Source: Desertimonas sp963786985
GTDB lineage: Bacteria; Actinomycetota; Acidimicrobiia; Acidimicrobiales; Ilumatobacteraceae
Direction: 5' to 3'
DNA: 64,000 nt
Assembly (NCBI GenBank): GCA_963786985.1
Contig: CAWBBL010000026.1
Coordinates: 156,548-220,547 of the forward strand
Shown: positions 1-8,212 of the stretch, piece by piece
How the letters are laid out: each line of letters starts with the position of its first letter
Position numbering within the stretch: position 1 is the stretch's first letter
Notes under the pieces: generated by a model
Told to the model about the DNA's origin: nothing
The model's input: only the letters and a program-made list of their open reading frames with translations
Databases searched by the model: none
Translations under genes and position numbers: made by a program

Positions 1-194
1 AGGACCACGCCGAGGGCGACGTCATCGAGCGCCTCGACCCCTTGCAGGTCGACGGCGATCGTGGTCGCCGGATGGTCGAGGATCGCGGTCGTCAGAGCGT
101 TGTGCAACGACGGCACGGTCGCCAGATCGAGGGACCCCGTGAGGCTGATGACGGGCCGACCGGCGACGACGCTGGTGCTGACCCCCAACCGCAT
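1..194 (-). CDS. STAS-domain protein (anti-sigma-factor antagonist type), 3' end beyond the window edge
   Basis: This is the first 64 or so residues of a protein that continues past position 1. The N-terminus reads MRLGVSTSVV and is followed by the SLTGSLDLATV strand typical of STAS domains of the SpoIIAA/RsbV family, which bind anti-sigma factors or kinases in the cytoplasm. The segment that normally carries the phosphorylated serine (DSSGLG) reads D57-D58-V-A-L-G, so no phospho-acceptor serine is present. The ATG at 194-192 is chosen because the STAS fold begins right after it. It lies 30 bases after tadE and is probably co-transcribed with the pilus genes. A role in controlling the pilus operon is only inferred from position. 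Confidence 0.65.
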   Translation of the reverse strand, partial: MRLGVSTSVVAGRPVISLTGSLDLATVPSLHNALTTAILDHPATTIAVDLQGVEALDDVALGVV

Positions 195-224
195 CACCTC
201 ACGGTAGTTGCGGAGACGCCCGCG

Positions 225-695
225 TCATGGCGGTTCCCAGGCCATCGCCGCTGTCGCCTCCAGCGTCACATCACCGATCGCCGCTCCGACGAGGGCGAGG
301 TCGGTGACGTTGACGTAGCGCACCCGGACGCGCACGACTTCGCCGGCGACGTTGACGGCGACATCGATCGGCGACAGCCCAGTCACTCGGTCGGCTGCGG
401 CACGTGCCGCCTGGCCCGGATCGGCGGACACCGCGGCGGCGCGTGCTGCCTCCCGGGCGACGTACTCGATCGCCAACTGGTCGCGGGCGACGACGGCGAC
501 CTGCAGGCCGGCCACGACGAACACGACGATCAACGGCAGGACGAGGGCGAGCTCGACGACTGCCTGACCGCGGTCGTCGCCGCGACGCGGCGTTCGCCGT
601 GTCGGCGACGAAGTCCCGACAGATCGACCACGTTTCGGCCCGCTGGGTCGGGACTTCCACGAGCCGCGGTTGGCGACCTGTCGCCGCCCGCTCAC
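225..695 (-). CDS. tadE: TadE-like pseudopilin
   Basis: The protein is about 156 residues. A basic N-terminal stretch is followed by DDRGQAVVELALVLP, a hydrophobic helix at roughly residues 45-70, and an extracytoplasmic tail. The G-QAVVE-L pattern matches the prepilin-peptidase site of TadE pseudopilins (cleavage after Gly, Glu at +5), which are minor subunits of Flp/Tad pili. The GTG start at 695-693 overlaps the stop of the upstream pilin gene as GTGA, so translation is probably coupled. No other ATG, GTG or TTG lies in frame before the conserved helix. Longer frames reaching 857 run through the pilin gene and are not credible. Confidence 0.8.
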   Translation of the reverse strand: MSGRRQVANRGSWKSRPSGPKRGRSVGTSSPTRRTPRRGDDRGQAVVELALVLPLIVVFVVAGLQVAVVARDQLAIEYVAREAARAAAVSADPGQAARAAADRVTGLSPIDVAVNVAGEVVRVRVRYVNVTDLALVGAAIGDVTLEATAAMAWEPP

Positions 696-928
696 ACCTT
701 GTCGATCACCGAGTCGATGACGGCGTTGAACAGGCGAGCGACCTTGGCGGCGCCGCCTCCCGCCGTCGCCCAGGCGACGACGAGCATGGCAACGAGCGCC
801 GCGGCGAGCAGGACGAGGGCGTACTCCGTCGTCGCCTGGCCACGGTCGTCGCGCCAACGCGACGGTCGCACGGATGGATCGGTGAGCACGAGTAGGGCGA
901 GGTGCAGGCGGGCAATCAGCTGGTGCAT
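692..928 (-). CDS. Flp-type class IVb pilin
   Basis: This 78-residue protein has a basic leader, the motif DDRG-QATTEYALVLL and one hydrophobic helix. The glycine at residue 30 followed by Glu35-Tyr36 is the G-X4-E-Y signature cleaved by TadV-type prepilin peptidases, so this is probably the major pilin of the Tad pilus. The ATG at 928-926 gives a leader of the usual length. No prepilin peptidase gene is visible in the window. Its stop overlaps the start of tadE by four bases. DUF4244 proteins of actinobacteria look much the same and are an alternative name for the same kind of subunit. Confidence 0.8.
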   Translation of the reverse strand: MHQLIARLHLALLVLTDPSVRPSRWRDDRGQATTEYALVLLAAALVAMLVVAWATAGGGAAKVARLFNAVIDSVIDKV

Positions 929-980
929 GACGTCTCGATTCGAGTGTCGGCCGGCGCGGCCGGGAGGTCTGCTGGACCGG

Positions 981-1724
981 TCACGGCGCGACGCCGCGAA
1001 CTGTCGAGAGGGCGCCGAGCACGGCCGGCGCGATGGCGAGCAAGACGAACGACGGCAGCGTGCAGGCGACGAGCGGAAACGACAGTCGAACGGGGAGACG
1101 CCGGGCCGCGGCTTCTCCCGCGCGGCGACGCTCGGCGTTGGCCTCGTCGGTGAGTCGATCGAGCACCGGAGCGAGGGGCAGCCCATCGCGGACGGCGGTG
1201 CCCAGTGCCGATACGAGTCCCACGGCGGTACGCCCGCAGCGGGCGGTCAGCTCGCCGAGCGCCTCGCCGAACGCGGCGCCCCGGTGCAACCGCTGCGCGG
1301 TGGCCTGGAACCCGTGGCGTACGGGGCGCGGTGCCACCCGGGCCAGTTCGGTCACGGCTTGCGTCGGCGTCAGGCCGGCGTGCAGACACATCACGATCAG
1401 CTCGACGGCGTCCGGCATCGCTGCGTCGATCGCCTGCTGCGTCGCACGTTGTTCGTTGTGCCGACGGAGTGCCAGCACCCCGACGACGCACGCGCTCCCG
1501 ACGACCGTCAGGCCGGGCCCGAGAACGACCGTCGCCGTCGCCACGCCGAGGACCACAATGGCGATCACACCGCGCCGATCGGGGCGCCGGCGTTGACCAT
1601 CGTCGGACCGCGCCAGCTGCCCATCGCCCGCCAGCGGTCGGCGGACCCGGGGTCGTCGACGAGCGCCGGCGACGAGGACTGACGCGGCCACGGCGCAACC
1701 AGCCAGCACGCTCGGCGGGGTCAC
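981..1724 (-). CDS. tadC: TadC-like inner-membrane pilus platform protein (type II secretion F family)
   Basis: The protein has 247 residues. Hydrophobic N-terminal segments are followed by the cytoplasmic T2SS-F helical domain (DAVELIVMCLHAGLTPTQAV at about residues 105-125) and two C-terminal membrane helices ending in LAIAPAVLGAL. The F domain docks to the TadA ATPase and drives pilus assembly. The GTG at 1724-1722 overlaps the tadB stop as GTGA. Length and topology are close to actinobacterial TadC. A 52-base gap separates it from the pilin gene. Confidence 0.82.
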   Translation of the reverse strand: MTPPSVLAGCAVAASVLVAGARRRPRVRRPLAGDGQLARSDDGQRRRPDRRGVIAIVVLGVATATVVLGPGLTVVGSACVVGVLALRRHNEQRATQQAIDAAMPDAVELIVMCLHAGLTPTQAVTELARVAPRPVRHGFQATAQRLHRGAAFGEALGELTARCGRTAVGLVSALGTAVRDGLPLAPVLDRLTDEANAERRRAGEAAARRLPVRLSFPLVACTLPSFVLLAIAPAVLGALSTVRGVAP

Positions 1725-2404
1725 CGTGGCCGTCCGATGATCTGGCGCATCCACAGCGCCCCGGCGCCGTTGAAGACGCCTCCGAGGACGACCGCGGTAG
1801 CTCCGGCTGGCGTCGTGAGGGCGGCGCGCACCTTGGCGTCGGTGGCGGTGAGGATGACGAGCAGGGCGACGGGCACGAGGGTCAGGACGCGGGCCGACAG
1901 ACGTGCTTGGGCGCTCTGGGCCTGCTGCTCGGCGGCGACCGCGTCGCGCGCCCGCAGCGTGGCCGCGGCTCGTTCGAGGGGTACCGCCGCCGGCCCCCCG
2001 AAGCGGGCACACGAGCGCAACACGGTGAACGCCAGACCGGCGGCACTTGCCGGGTCGACGTCGGCGGCATCCAGGGCCACCACCAGTGACTCGCCACGGC
2101 GGACTCCGTGGACCACCGGGCCGATCAGGCGCACCATCGTCGAATCGGTCGACCCGCCCGCGGCAATGGCCGAGGGCAACGAGCTGCCGCTGCGCAACTC
2201 CCGGGCAACGAACTCGCACCACGCGGCTACCTCGTCGGCCGTCGGTGCGGACGTCGGGCGGCGCCGTCCGAGCGATCGCCGTGATCGCCGACACTCACCG
2301 GCGACGAGCACGCGGCCGCTGGCGAGGCGGCCGGTGATCGGCGCGGCCAGCACGACGACGATGAGCGCGGCCACCGTGGCGGCGCCGATCGTTGCGGCGC
2401 TCAT
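1721..2404 (-). CDS. tadB: TadB-like inner-membrane pilus platform protein
   Basis: The protein has 227 residues. An N-terminal membrane segment (GAATVAALIVVVLAA) is followed by a T2SS-F-type helical domain (EFVARELRSGSSLPSAIAAG) and C-terminal hydrophobic helices (LTLVPVALLVILTATD, then TAVVLGGVFNGAGALWM). TadB pairs with TadC as the membrane platform of the Tad secretion machine. The ATG at 2404-2402 overlaps the tadA stop as ATGA, which decides the start. Like many actinobacterial copies it is shorter than proteobacterial TadB. Confidence 0.8.
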   Translation of the reverse strand: MSAATIGAATVAALIVVVLAAPITGRLASGRVLVAGECRRSRRSLGRRRPTSAPTADEVAAWCEFVARELRSGSSLPSAIAAGGSTDSTMVRLIGPVVHGVRRGESLVVALDAADVDPASAAGLAFTVLRSCARFGGPAAVPLERAAATLRARDAVAAEQQAQSAQARLSARVLTLVPVALLVILTATDAKVRAALTTPAGATAVVLGGVFNGAGALWMRQIIGRPR

Positions 2405-3541
2405 CGCCATCCCGCCCGCGATCGACAGAGCTGGCCGACACGCTCGTCGCCGATGACGAGTGGTCGCGTTGCCGGAGCGCCATCTCGGTCGATCACTTCG
2501 GCGATCTCGACGACCCGGCGCGTCCCACCGACCGTTCGCTCGACGTGCACAACGACGTCGATGCAACGCACGAGGTGGTCGCGGACCGCCCGCAGCGGCC
2601 ATGCCGGGGCGGCCTGGACGACGAGCGTCTCCAGGCGGTGCAGGGCATCGAGGGCGCTGTTGGCATGACACGTCGACCACGATCCGTCGTGGCCGGTGTT
2701 CAGTGCCTGCACGAGCCCGAGCACTTCGCGCCCGCGAACCTCACCGACGACGAGGCGGTCCGGCCGCAGACGCAAGGCCGTGTGCAGCAGCTGTTCGACG
2801 GAGATCGCCGGCAGCCCGTCGTTGTTCGACGGACGGGCCTCCAGACGCACGACGTGATCGGCGACCGGGGAGAGTTCGGACGTGTCTTCCAGCAGCACGA
2901 TCCGTTCGCCGGGTTCGGTGAGGCCGAGCAAACTCGACAGCAATGAGGTCTTGCCGGACGACGTCGCCCCGGAGACCACCGCGTTGCAGCGCCGCGGCGA
3001 CGAGCTCCCTGAGTGCGTCGTCGGTAGCCCGGCCACCGAACGCGGTCAGCGGCAGCGGTTCGACGCGGAAGCGCCGCAGCGACAGGACCGTCCCGTCGAC
3101 GCTGATCGGCGCGACGACGGCACAGACCCTGGTTCCGTCGGCGAGCCGTGCGTCGACGATCGGCGTCGTTCGATCGAGGCGCCGGCCGAGGGGAGCGAGG
3201 ATTCGCTCGATCACGACGTCGAGGTCGGCGGTGGCGATCCGGCCACACCGGGCGAGCTGACCGGCGCGTTCCACCCAGATCTCACCGCCGCCATTGACGA
3301 GCACTTCGTCGACCGCGGCATCGCGGATCAGCGCATCGAGCGGGCCGAGACCGTCGAGGCGGGCGACCGCCGCGCCGACGAGCCGTTCCCGTTGGGCCGG
3401 ATCGGCGAGTGGGGCCAGGCGGCGGACGTGTTCCCGCACGGCGGTCTCAGCGCTCCCGGGCTCACCCTGAGCGGCTCGGCACAGGGCCGCGACGAGCCGC
3501 TCGTCGACGGTGGTGTGATCGAGGGTCGACCGGGGTGTCAC
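2401..3541 (-). CDS. tadA: TadA/CpaF-family pilus assembly ATPase, interrupted by a one-base frameshift
   Basis: TadA is the hexameric cytoplasmic ATPase that powers Flp pilus assembly. The first frame (GTG at 3541, overlapping the upstream stop as GTGA) gives the N-terminal domain down to LRELVAA. The next frame gives R-C-N-A-V-V-SGATSSGKT (Walker A), LLEDTSEL (Asp box), LRPDRLVVGEVRG (Walker B) and STCHANS (His box). The frames join near 2990-2995 in GCCGCGGCGC if one base is removed, which restores the family pattern LVxARxN-VSG and a 379-residue protein. No stop codon intervenes before the join. A sequencing insertion or a true null allele are both possible. A programmed shift is unlikely. 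Confidence 0.85.
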
Positions 3542-4176
3542 GCGGCGACCTTGAGGGGCTCCAGCGACTTGACCATCGAAGCCGGCAGCCGCGCCGCGAG
3601 CAGGCCGGCGTCCACCGCCCGGGCCACCGCTGGGTCGATGGCGATGCGGGCGACGACCGGCGCACCAACGGCCCGGGCCACATCGGCGGTGGTCAAACTG
3701 CGCCCGTGTTCGGCGATGAGCACGATGCCATCGGGTCGCGGCAACCGGCTGGCTCGTGACAACGCGAGGTAGCACGCTCGGGTGACGAGCAGGCCACGGA
3801 CCTGCTCGTCAACGAGGGCCGCGGGCGGGGCGCCGCAACCGGCGTCGACAACCACGTGGAGTGGTGTGGTGGCGAGGAACGATCGCAGCGCCGGCCAGCG
3901 CGCCGACTCTCTCGGAATCAGTGACGGGCCACGGGCGACGAGTCGCGTGGTCGAGCTCACGTCGACGGCCAGCTCGAGCACCGAACGCTCCGGGGCGTCG
4001 GAAGCGAACCAATCGCAGAGTCCCTGACCGCTCGGCTCGGGGATGCCGAGGGCCGCCGGCAACTCGCCGTCGAGATCGATCAACAGCGACCCGCTCGCGG
4101 AGCCGAGGGCCAGGGCGGCGGCGACGACCGTCGTGCCACTACCTCCCTTGGCCGACCAACAGACGGTGAGCGTCAT
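3538..4176 (-). CDS. CpaE/ParA-like ATPase of the Tad pilus operon
   Basis: The protein has 212 residues and is predicted cytoplasmic. It starts MTLTVCWSAKGGSGTT, a deviant Walker A of the MinD/ParA class (K-G-G-S-G-T-T), followed by LLIDLDGELPAAL as the second ATPase motif. CpaE proteins localise the Tad machine. Unlike long CpaE it has no N-terminal receiver-like domain. The ATG at 4176 is chosen because GGAGGTC lies four bases upstream. A start 27 bases further up has no ribosome-binding site. It is the first gene of the pilus operon, and its stop overlaps the tadA GTG. Confidence 0.78.
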   Translation of the reverse strand: MTLTVCWSAKGGSGTTVVAAALALGSASGSLLIDLDGELPAALGIPEPSGQGLCDWFASDAPERSVLELAVDVSSTTRLVARGPSLIPRESARWPALRSFLATTPLHVVVDAGCGAPPAALVDEQVRGLLVTRACYLALSRASRLPRPDGIVLIAEHGRSLTTADVARAVGAPVVARIAIDPAVARAVDAGLLAARLPASMVKSLEPLKVAA

Positions 4177-4310
4177 CGTGACCTCCCGGGTGTGCGCCGA
4201 CAACGGCGCCAGACGTCCGGGGGAATGTCGGTGGGGGCGACGCTAGGGCCACCGCCGCCGATCGCCAACACCAACGTCGAGAACTCGTCGTCGGGTTACG
4301 TCGCTCCCCG

Positions 4311-4376
4311 ATCCTTGGTCGCTGTGACGACGTTGGCGTCCGGAAATCGACCACTGAACCGGAGGCCGCCCAGAAC
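4311..4376 (-). repeat. Intergenic repeat, family 1 (CTGGGCGGCC element), copy a
   Basis: Read on the minus strand this begins TTCTGGGCGGCC and continues through GGTCGATTTCCGGACGCCA. It aligns almost base for base with 34711-34776 on the plus strand (about 85 percent by eye) and shares its ends with 40621-40698. It lies in the gap upstream of the pilus operon and downstream of the Eis-like gene. No coding potential is seen. Confidence 0.75.
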
Positions 4377-4384
4377 GGGAACGG

Positions 4385-5617
4385 TCAGAAGTGGGTGCAG
4401 CAGAAGGGCGCCTCGGGGACGGCGAAGAGGGCGTTGGCGGCAGCCAGGGCGGCCGGGTTGCGGACGTCGATGCGGCCGACTGCGGCGAGCGAACTCCACG
4501 GTGTACCGCCGAGATACGCAGCCGACAGCTCGCGGACGTCGACGACGAGGTCGGCGGCGGCGTCGTCAGCGAGGCGCTTGGCGCCGTCGGCCGACACGCT
4601 CCACACCCCAGCGTTGAGGGGGAGCAGCGTGTCCTCGACGCGGATCGCTACCGCTGCGTCGACATCGGCGAAGCGCCGGGCGGTCAACGCCGCGTCGACG
4701 TTGAGGAGGCGCAGCCATTGCTCGTCGTACAGCCACTTCTGTCGGTAGGCCCGCGAGTCGGCGACGGCGAATTGGATGATGTCGTCGGCCGGACGTTCGT
4801 CGGCGAACCACTCGTCGACCAGGTCGACGTTGCAGAGGTACTCCCACAGCGCCAGCTCGACGTCGGGCGTCGCGCCCCACAGGTCGAACACCTCACCGGT
4901 GCCCCGCGGTGGCGTCGACCGCTGCTCGATCCATTTCACGCTGTAGTGCACGAACCCGTCGTCGATCCCGTCAGCCGACGTGTGCACGGCGACGAGCTCG
5001 GCGTCGCCGCCGAGCTCGATGGCCTTTTCCAGATAGCGCTGCCACATCCACGGTGGACGTCGCAGGACGCCAGGTCGTCGGGCGACTCGGTCGTAGATGG
5101 CGGTGGCCGTGTCGATCAGCTCGTCCCGATCGAGCAGGCGCATCGACCCGCCAACCGCCGCCCCGCTGATCGGCAAGGCGTCGCGGGACGTGATCGTCGC
5201 TTCGGCGCTGCGTCCGGCGAGTCCGAAGCCGAATCGTTGATAGATCCGTGTCTCGCTCGCCCGCAGGCTGGCGAGCACCTGACCGCGGGCTGCCGCCTCG
5301 GCGAGCAGGCGAACGATCAACTCGCGCATCACACCCCGGCGGCGGTGCGTGCTGAGCACGCCGACCCGCGTCACCCCGTTCGTGGGTAACCACGCGCCGC
5401 CGGGGACGAGGGTGTCGAACCGGTAGCCGGCGACGTGGCCGACACAGCGGTCTCCATCCCATGCCGTCAGTGAGTCGGAGCCCTCCCACGACTCGACGCG
5501 GCCCGGCTTGGCCCAGTTCTCATCGTCGGTCGGAGCCTGCATCAGTGCCGAGCTCACCGCGGCGCTGGCGATGCGGTACTCCTCGGGCGCGGTGGTGCGG
5601 ATCTCGATGCCGTCCAT
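4385..5617 (-). CDS. eis: Eis-family GNAT N-acetyltransferase
   Basis: The protein has 410 residues, the usual length for the Eis family (two GNAT-like domains plus an SCP2-like C-terminal domain, acetyl-CoA dependent, cytoplasmic, hexameric in mycobacteria). The acetyl-CoA loop VGVLSTHRRRGVMRELI lies at about residues 85-101, preceded by GAWLPTNGVTRVGV. The chain ends in phenylalanine (CCTHF). In Eis the C-terminal carboxylate acts in catalysis, and that feature is kept here. Mycobacterial Eis acetylates amines of aminoglycosides and peptides. The substrate here is unknown. It stands alone between the pilus operon promoter and a divergent DUF3291 gene. Confidence 0.8.
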   Translation of the reverse strand: MDGIEIRTTAPEEYRIASAAVSSALMQAPTDDENWAKPGRVESWEGSDSLTAWDGDRCVGHVAGYRFDTLVPGGAWLPTNGVTRVGVLSTHRRRGVMRELIVRLLAEAAARGQVLASLRASETRIYQRFGFGLAGRSAEATITSRDALPISGAAVGGSMRLLDRDELIDTATAIYDRVARRPGVLRRPPWMWQRYLEKAIELGGDAELVAVHTSADGIDDGFVHYSVKWIEQRSTPPRGTGEVFDLWGATPDVELALWEYLCNVDLVDEWFADERPADDIIQFAVADSRAYRQKWLYDEQWLRLLNVDAALTARRFADVDAAVAIRVEDTLLPLNAGVWSVSADGAKRLADDAAADLVVDVRELSAAYLGGTPWSSLAAVGRIDVRNPAALAAANALFAVPEAPFCCTHF

Positions 5618-5682
5618 TCCGGCATGGTCGCAGGCGCGGTACCGACCAGGCGGGTCGGTTTCGCGTGTGCGAGCATCGCCGG

Positions 5683-6177
5683 ATGGACTGGCACCTCGCC
5701 CAAGTCAACATCGGCCGCCTGCGCGCGCCGGTCGACGATCCGCTGATCGCCGAGTTCAAAGATGCCCTCGACAGCATCAACGCCTTGGCCGACCGCTCAC
5801 CTGGGTTCGTGTGGCGCCTGCAGACCGCCGAGGGCAACGCCACGGCGCTGCGTCCAGTCGCCGACGACGAGCTCGTCGCCATCAACATGTCGGTGTGGGA
5901 GTCGGTCGAGGCGCTCGCCGAGTATGTCTATCGATCGGACCACACCGCATTCCTGCGGCGGCGGCGTGAGTGGTTCGAGCGCTTCGGCAAGGCCTACCTC
6001 GTGCTGTGGTGGGTACCTGCCGGCCACATTCCGTCGATTGACGAGGCGTTCGCCCGCCTTGCCGACCTCGAGGCCCGCGGACCGACCCCGGAAGCGTTCA
6101 CGTTCGCCAAGCGCTTCGCCCAGCCCGGAGTCGACACAGCGTCGACCGTCGACGTGCGCGACACCTGTCCGGCCTGA
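5683..6177 (+). CDS. DUF3291 domain protein
   Basis: The protein has 164 residues with the family start MDWHLAQVNIGRLRAPVDDP and the WESVEALAEYVYRSDH and LVLWWVPAGHIPSIDEA blocks. DUF3291 proteins resemble small dimeric alpha+beta barrel enzymes (ABM/EthD-like fold). No reaction is established. The ATG at 5683 begins the conserved region directly. A longer frame upstream runs through the Eis-like gene and is rejected. It is divergent from that gene across about 65 bases. Confidence 0.75.
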   Translation: MDWHLAQVNIGRLRAPVDDPLIAEFKDALDSINALADRSPGFVWRLQTAEGNATALRPVADDELVAINMSVWESVEALAEYVYRSDHTAFLRRRREWFERFGKAYLVLWWVPAGHIPSIDEAFARLADLEARGPTPEAFTFAKRFAQPGVDTASTVDVRDTCPA

Positions 6178-6208
6178 TGGGGGTTGACCGTCCGGCCGTG
6201 TGGGGCTC

Positions 6209-7150
6209 TCAGACGGCGAGGAGGTCGCGGGCGCCGGTGTCGCTCGACGGGTGGCGCAGCTTGCTCATCGCCCGTGCCTCGATCTGACGGATGCGTTCGC
6301 GCGTCAGGTTGAAGTGCTCGCCGACCTCTTCGAGCGTGCGCGGCTCGCCGCGGTCGAGACCGAAGCGCAGCTTGAGGATCTCCCGCTCGCGATCGTCGAG
6401 TGGGGCCAGGAGACGAGCGATCTCCTCCGGCAGCAACGCCGTGGCGGCGACCTCGAACGGTGACTCGGCGGAACGATCCTCGACGACGTCGCCAAGCTCG
6501 GCGTCGCCGTCCTCCCGCAACGGCTCCGACAACGACAGTGGCTCGGCGGCGAAGCGCAACGCTTCGGTGACCTTGTCCTCGGGCATCTCGACCTCGCGGG
6601 CGAGCTCGGCGAGCGTCGCCGGACGCCCGTACTTCAGCTCGAGCCGCGACCGCGCCTTCTGGAGGCGGGCGAGCGTGTCACCGGCATGCACCGGCAGGCG
6701 AATCGTCCGACCCGTGTTGGCGATGCCGCGGGTGATCGCCTGGCGGATCCACCACGTTGCGTACGTCGAGAACTTGAAACCCTTGCGCCAGTCGAACTTC
6801 TCGACGGCGTGCATCAACCCGAGGTTGCCCTCCTGGATCAGATCGAGCAGCGGCAGACCTGACGCCTGGTACTTCTTGGCGATCGACACGACGAGACGCA
6901 AGTTCGACTGGACGAACTGGCGCTCGGCCTCCTCGCCCTGACGCGCCGTGCGGCGCAGCTCGCGCCGCCGGGACGCCGCGGCGTCCTTGCCCCCGTTGTC
7001 GAGTGCCTCGATGGCCAGCTTGCCGGCCTCGATCGCCTTGGCGAGACGGACCTCGTCGTCCTTGGTCAACAACGTGTACTGGCCGATGTCGGTGAGATAC
7101 AGCCGAACGAGATCTTCGTCGTCGCGGTCAACGCGATCTTTGGCCACCAC
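6209..7150 (-). CDS. Primary-like (group 2) sigma-70 factor
   Basis: The protein has 313 residues. Region 1.2 (DLVRLYLTDIGQYTLLT), region 2 (SNLRLVVSIAKKYQ, LLDLIQEGNLGLMHAVEKFD, KGFKFSTYATWWIRQAI), region 3 (IRLPVHAGDTLARLQKA) and region 4 (DDREREILKLRFGL, TLEEVGEHFNLTRERIRQIE) are all present. Region 1.1 is absent and the chain is short, so this is a SigB/HrdD-like non-essential principal-type factor rather than the housekeeping sigma. The GTG at 7150 follows AAGGAG and gives VVAKDRVDRD. No anti-sigma gene is adjacent. The STAS gene at the window start is in a separate operon. Confidence 0.9.
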   Translation of the reverse strand: MVAKDRVDRDDEDLVRLYLTDIGQYTLLTKDDEVRLAKAIEAGKLAIEALDNGGKDAAASRRRELRRTARQGEEAERQFVQSNLRLVVSIAKKYQASGLPLLDLIQEGNLGLMHAVEKFDWRKGFKFSTYATWWIRQAITRGIANTGRTIRLPVHAGDTLARLQKARSRLELKYGRPATLAELAREVEMPEDKVTEALRFAAEPLSLSEPLREDGDAELGDVVEDRSAESPFEVAATALLPEEIARLLAPLDDREREILKLRFGLDRGEPRTLEEVGEHFNLTRERIRQIEARAMSKLRHPSSDTGARDLLAV

Positions 7151-7345
7151 GGCTCCTTCTCCTACCAACGTGCAGTTGGCGTGTTGAGATTTTCTCCCGT
7201 CCCCACGGGCTGAGATGGCGCCACGATACCGACGCAGCGGTGAGGGCCAACCCGGGCGGGAGTTCGCGTCGTAGATCTGCTTCGGCAGTACGATTGGGGA
7301 TGGTCGACACCAGAGCGGTGGCGCCACGTTGGAGGACGATCCCCG

Positions 7346-8212
7346 ATGCAAAACGCGATCCTGAACGAAAAGCGCCTCGCCGAGGCGCAAGCCGGGTGGG
7401 CCGCACCGACGCCACCGAGCCCCGGTGGTCAGGTGTGGGCGCCACCGTCGACGGCGCCAGGCGCACCGGTCGTCCCGACCACACCGATCACCGACGGTCC
7501 GGTCTCGACGTGGCAGGGGGCGATGACGGTCGGCGGCACGATCGCCAAGACGAGCGTGCTGTTCGTGATCCTGCTTGCCGCTGCGGTGGCCGGATGGAAC
7601 GCAACCGGCGGCCCCGAGCAACTCGCCGACGGCAGCTACACCTACAACTTCCCGGGCGTCGCCCTCGTCGGCGTGGCGGTCGGCTTCATCGCCGTCATCG
7701 CCCTGATGTTCCGTCCGCAGTGGGCCAAGTTCGTCGCGCCGGTCTATGCAGTCGGGCAGGGCTTCGCCGTCGGGGCGATCTCCCGCTACTACGAAACGTT
7801 CTTCAGCGGCATCGTCCTGCAGGCTGCCGGGGCGACGCTCGGCGTGTTCGCGGTGATGCTGCTGCTGTACCAGACCCGCATCATCAAGGTCACCGAGAAG
7901 TTCCGCCGGGTCGTCGTGCTCGCCACGCTCGGCGTGATGGCGTTCTACCTCGTGTCGTTCGTGTTCGCCCTGTTCGGCGCCGAAATCACGTTCTTGCGTG
8001 AGCCGAACCTCCTCGGCATCGGGTTCAGCATCCTCGTCGCCGGCTTGGCGGCGCTCAACTTGACGCTCGACTTCGACTTCATCGAGCGCGGTACGAAGGC
8101 CGGGCTGGCCAAGGACTTCGAGTGGTACGCCGGGTTCGGGCTGCTCGTCACGATCGTCTGGCTGTACCTCGAGCTGCTCCGCCTGTTCGCCCTGCTGCAG
8201 GGTCGCGACTGA
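7346..8212 (+). CDS. Bax inhibitor-1/YccA family membrane protein
   Basis: The protein has 288 residues with a proline-rich cytoplasmic N-terminus (about residues 1-60) and seven hydrophobic helices ending LVTIVWLYLELLRLFALLQ. The pattern, including YYETFFSGIVLQA and DFDFIERGTKAGLAKDFEWY, is that of actinobacterial Bax-1/YccA proteins of the TMBIM superfamily. Some of these are pH-sensitive calcium leak channels. The ATG follows GGAGGACGATCCCCG. The region 7151-7345 holds the divergent promoters of this gene and the sigma factor. Confidence 0.85.
   Translation: MQNAILNEKRLAEAQAGWAAPTPPSPGGQVWAPPSTAPGAPVVPTTPITDGPVSTWQGAMTVGGTIAKTSVLFVILLAAAVAGWNATGGPEQLADGSYTYNFPGVALVGVAVGFIAVIALMFRPQWAKFVAPVYAVGQGFAVGAISRYYETFFSGIVLQAAGATLGVFAVMLLLYQTRIIKVTEKFRRVVVLATLGVMAFYLVSFVFALFGAEITFLREPNLLGIGFSILVAGLAALNLTLDFDFIERGTKAGLAKDFEWYAGFGLLVTIVWLYLELLRLFALLQGRD

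Noticed and set aside
42..1682. Long open frame on the plus strand
   Set aside because: It is antisense to the pilus genes. Its translation is Arg/Asp/His-rich without any domain, and the minus-strand genes overlap each other exactly as an operon should.
2985..2998. Programmed frameshift in tadA
   Set aside because: I see no slippery heptamer or downstream structure, and the family is not known for recoding. Similar single-base shifts occur in unrelated genes of the window.
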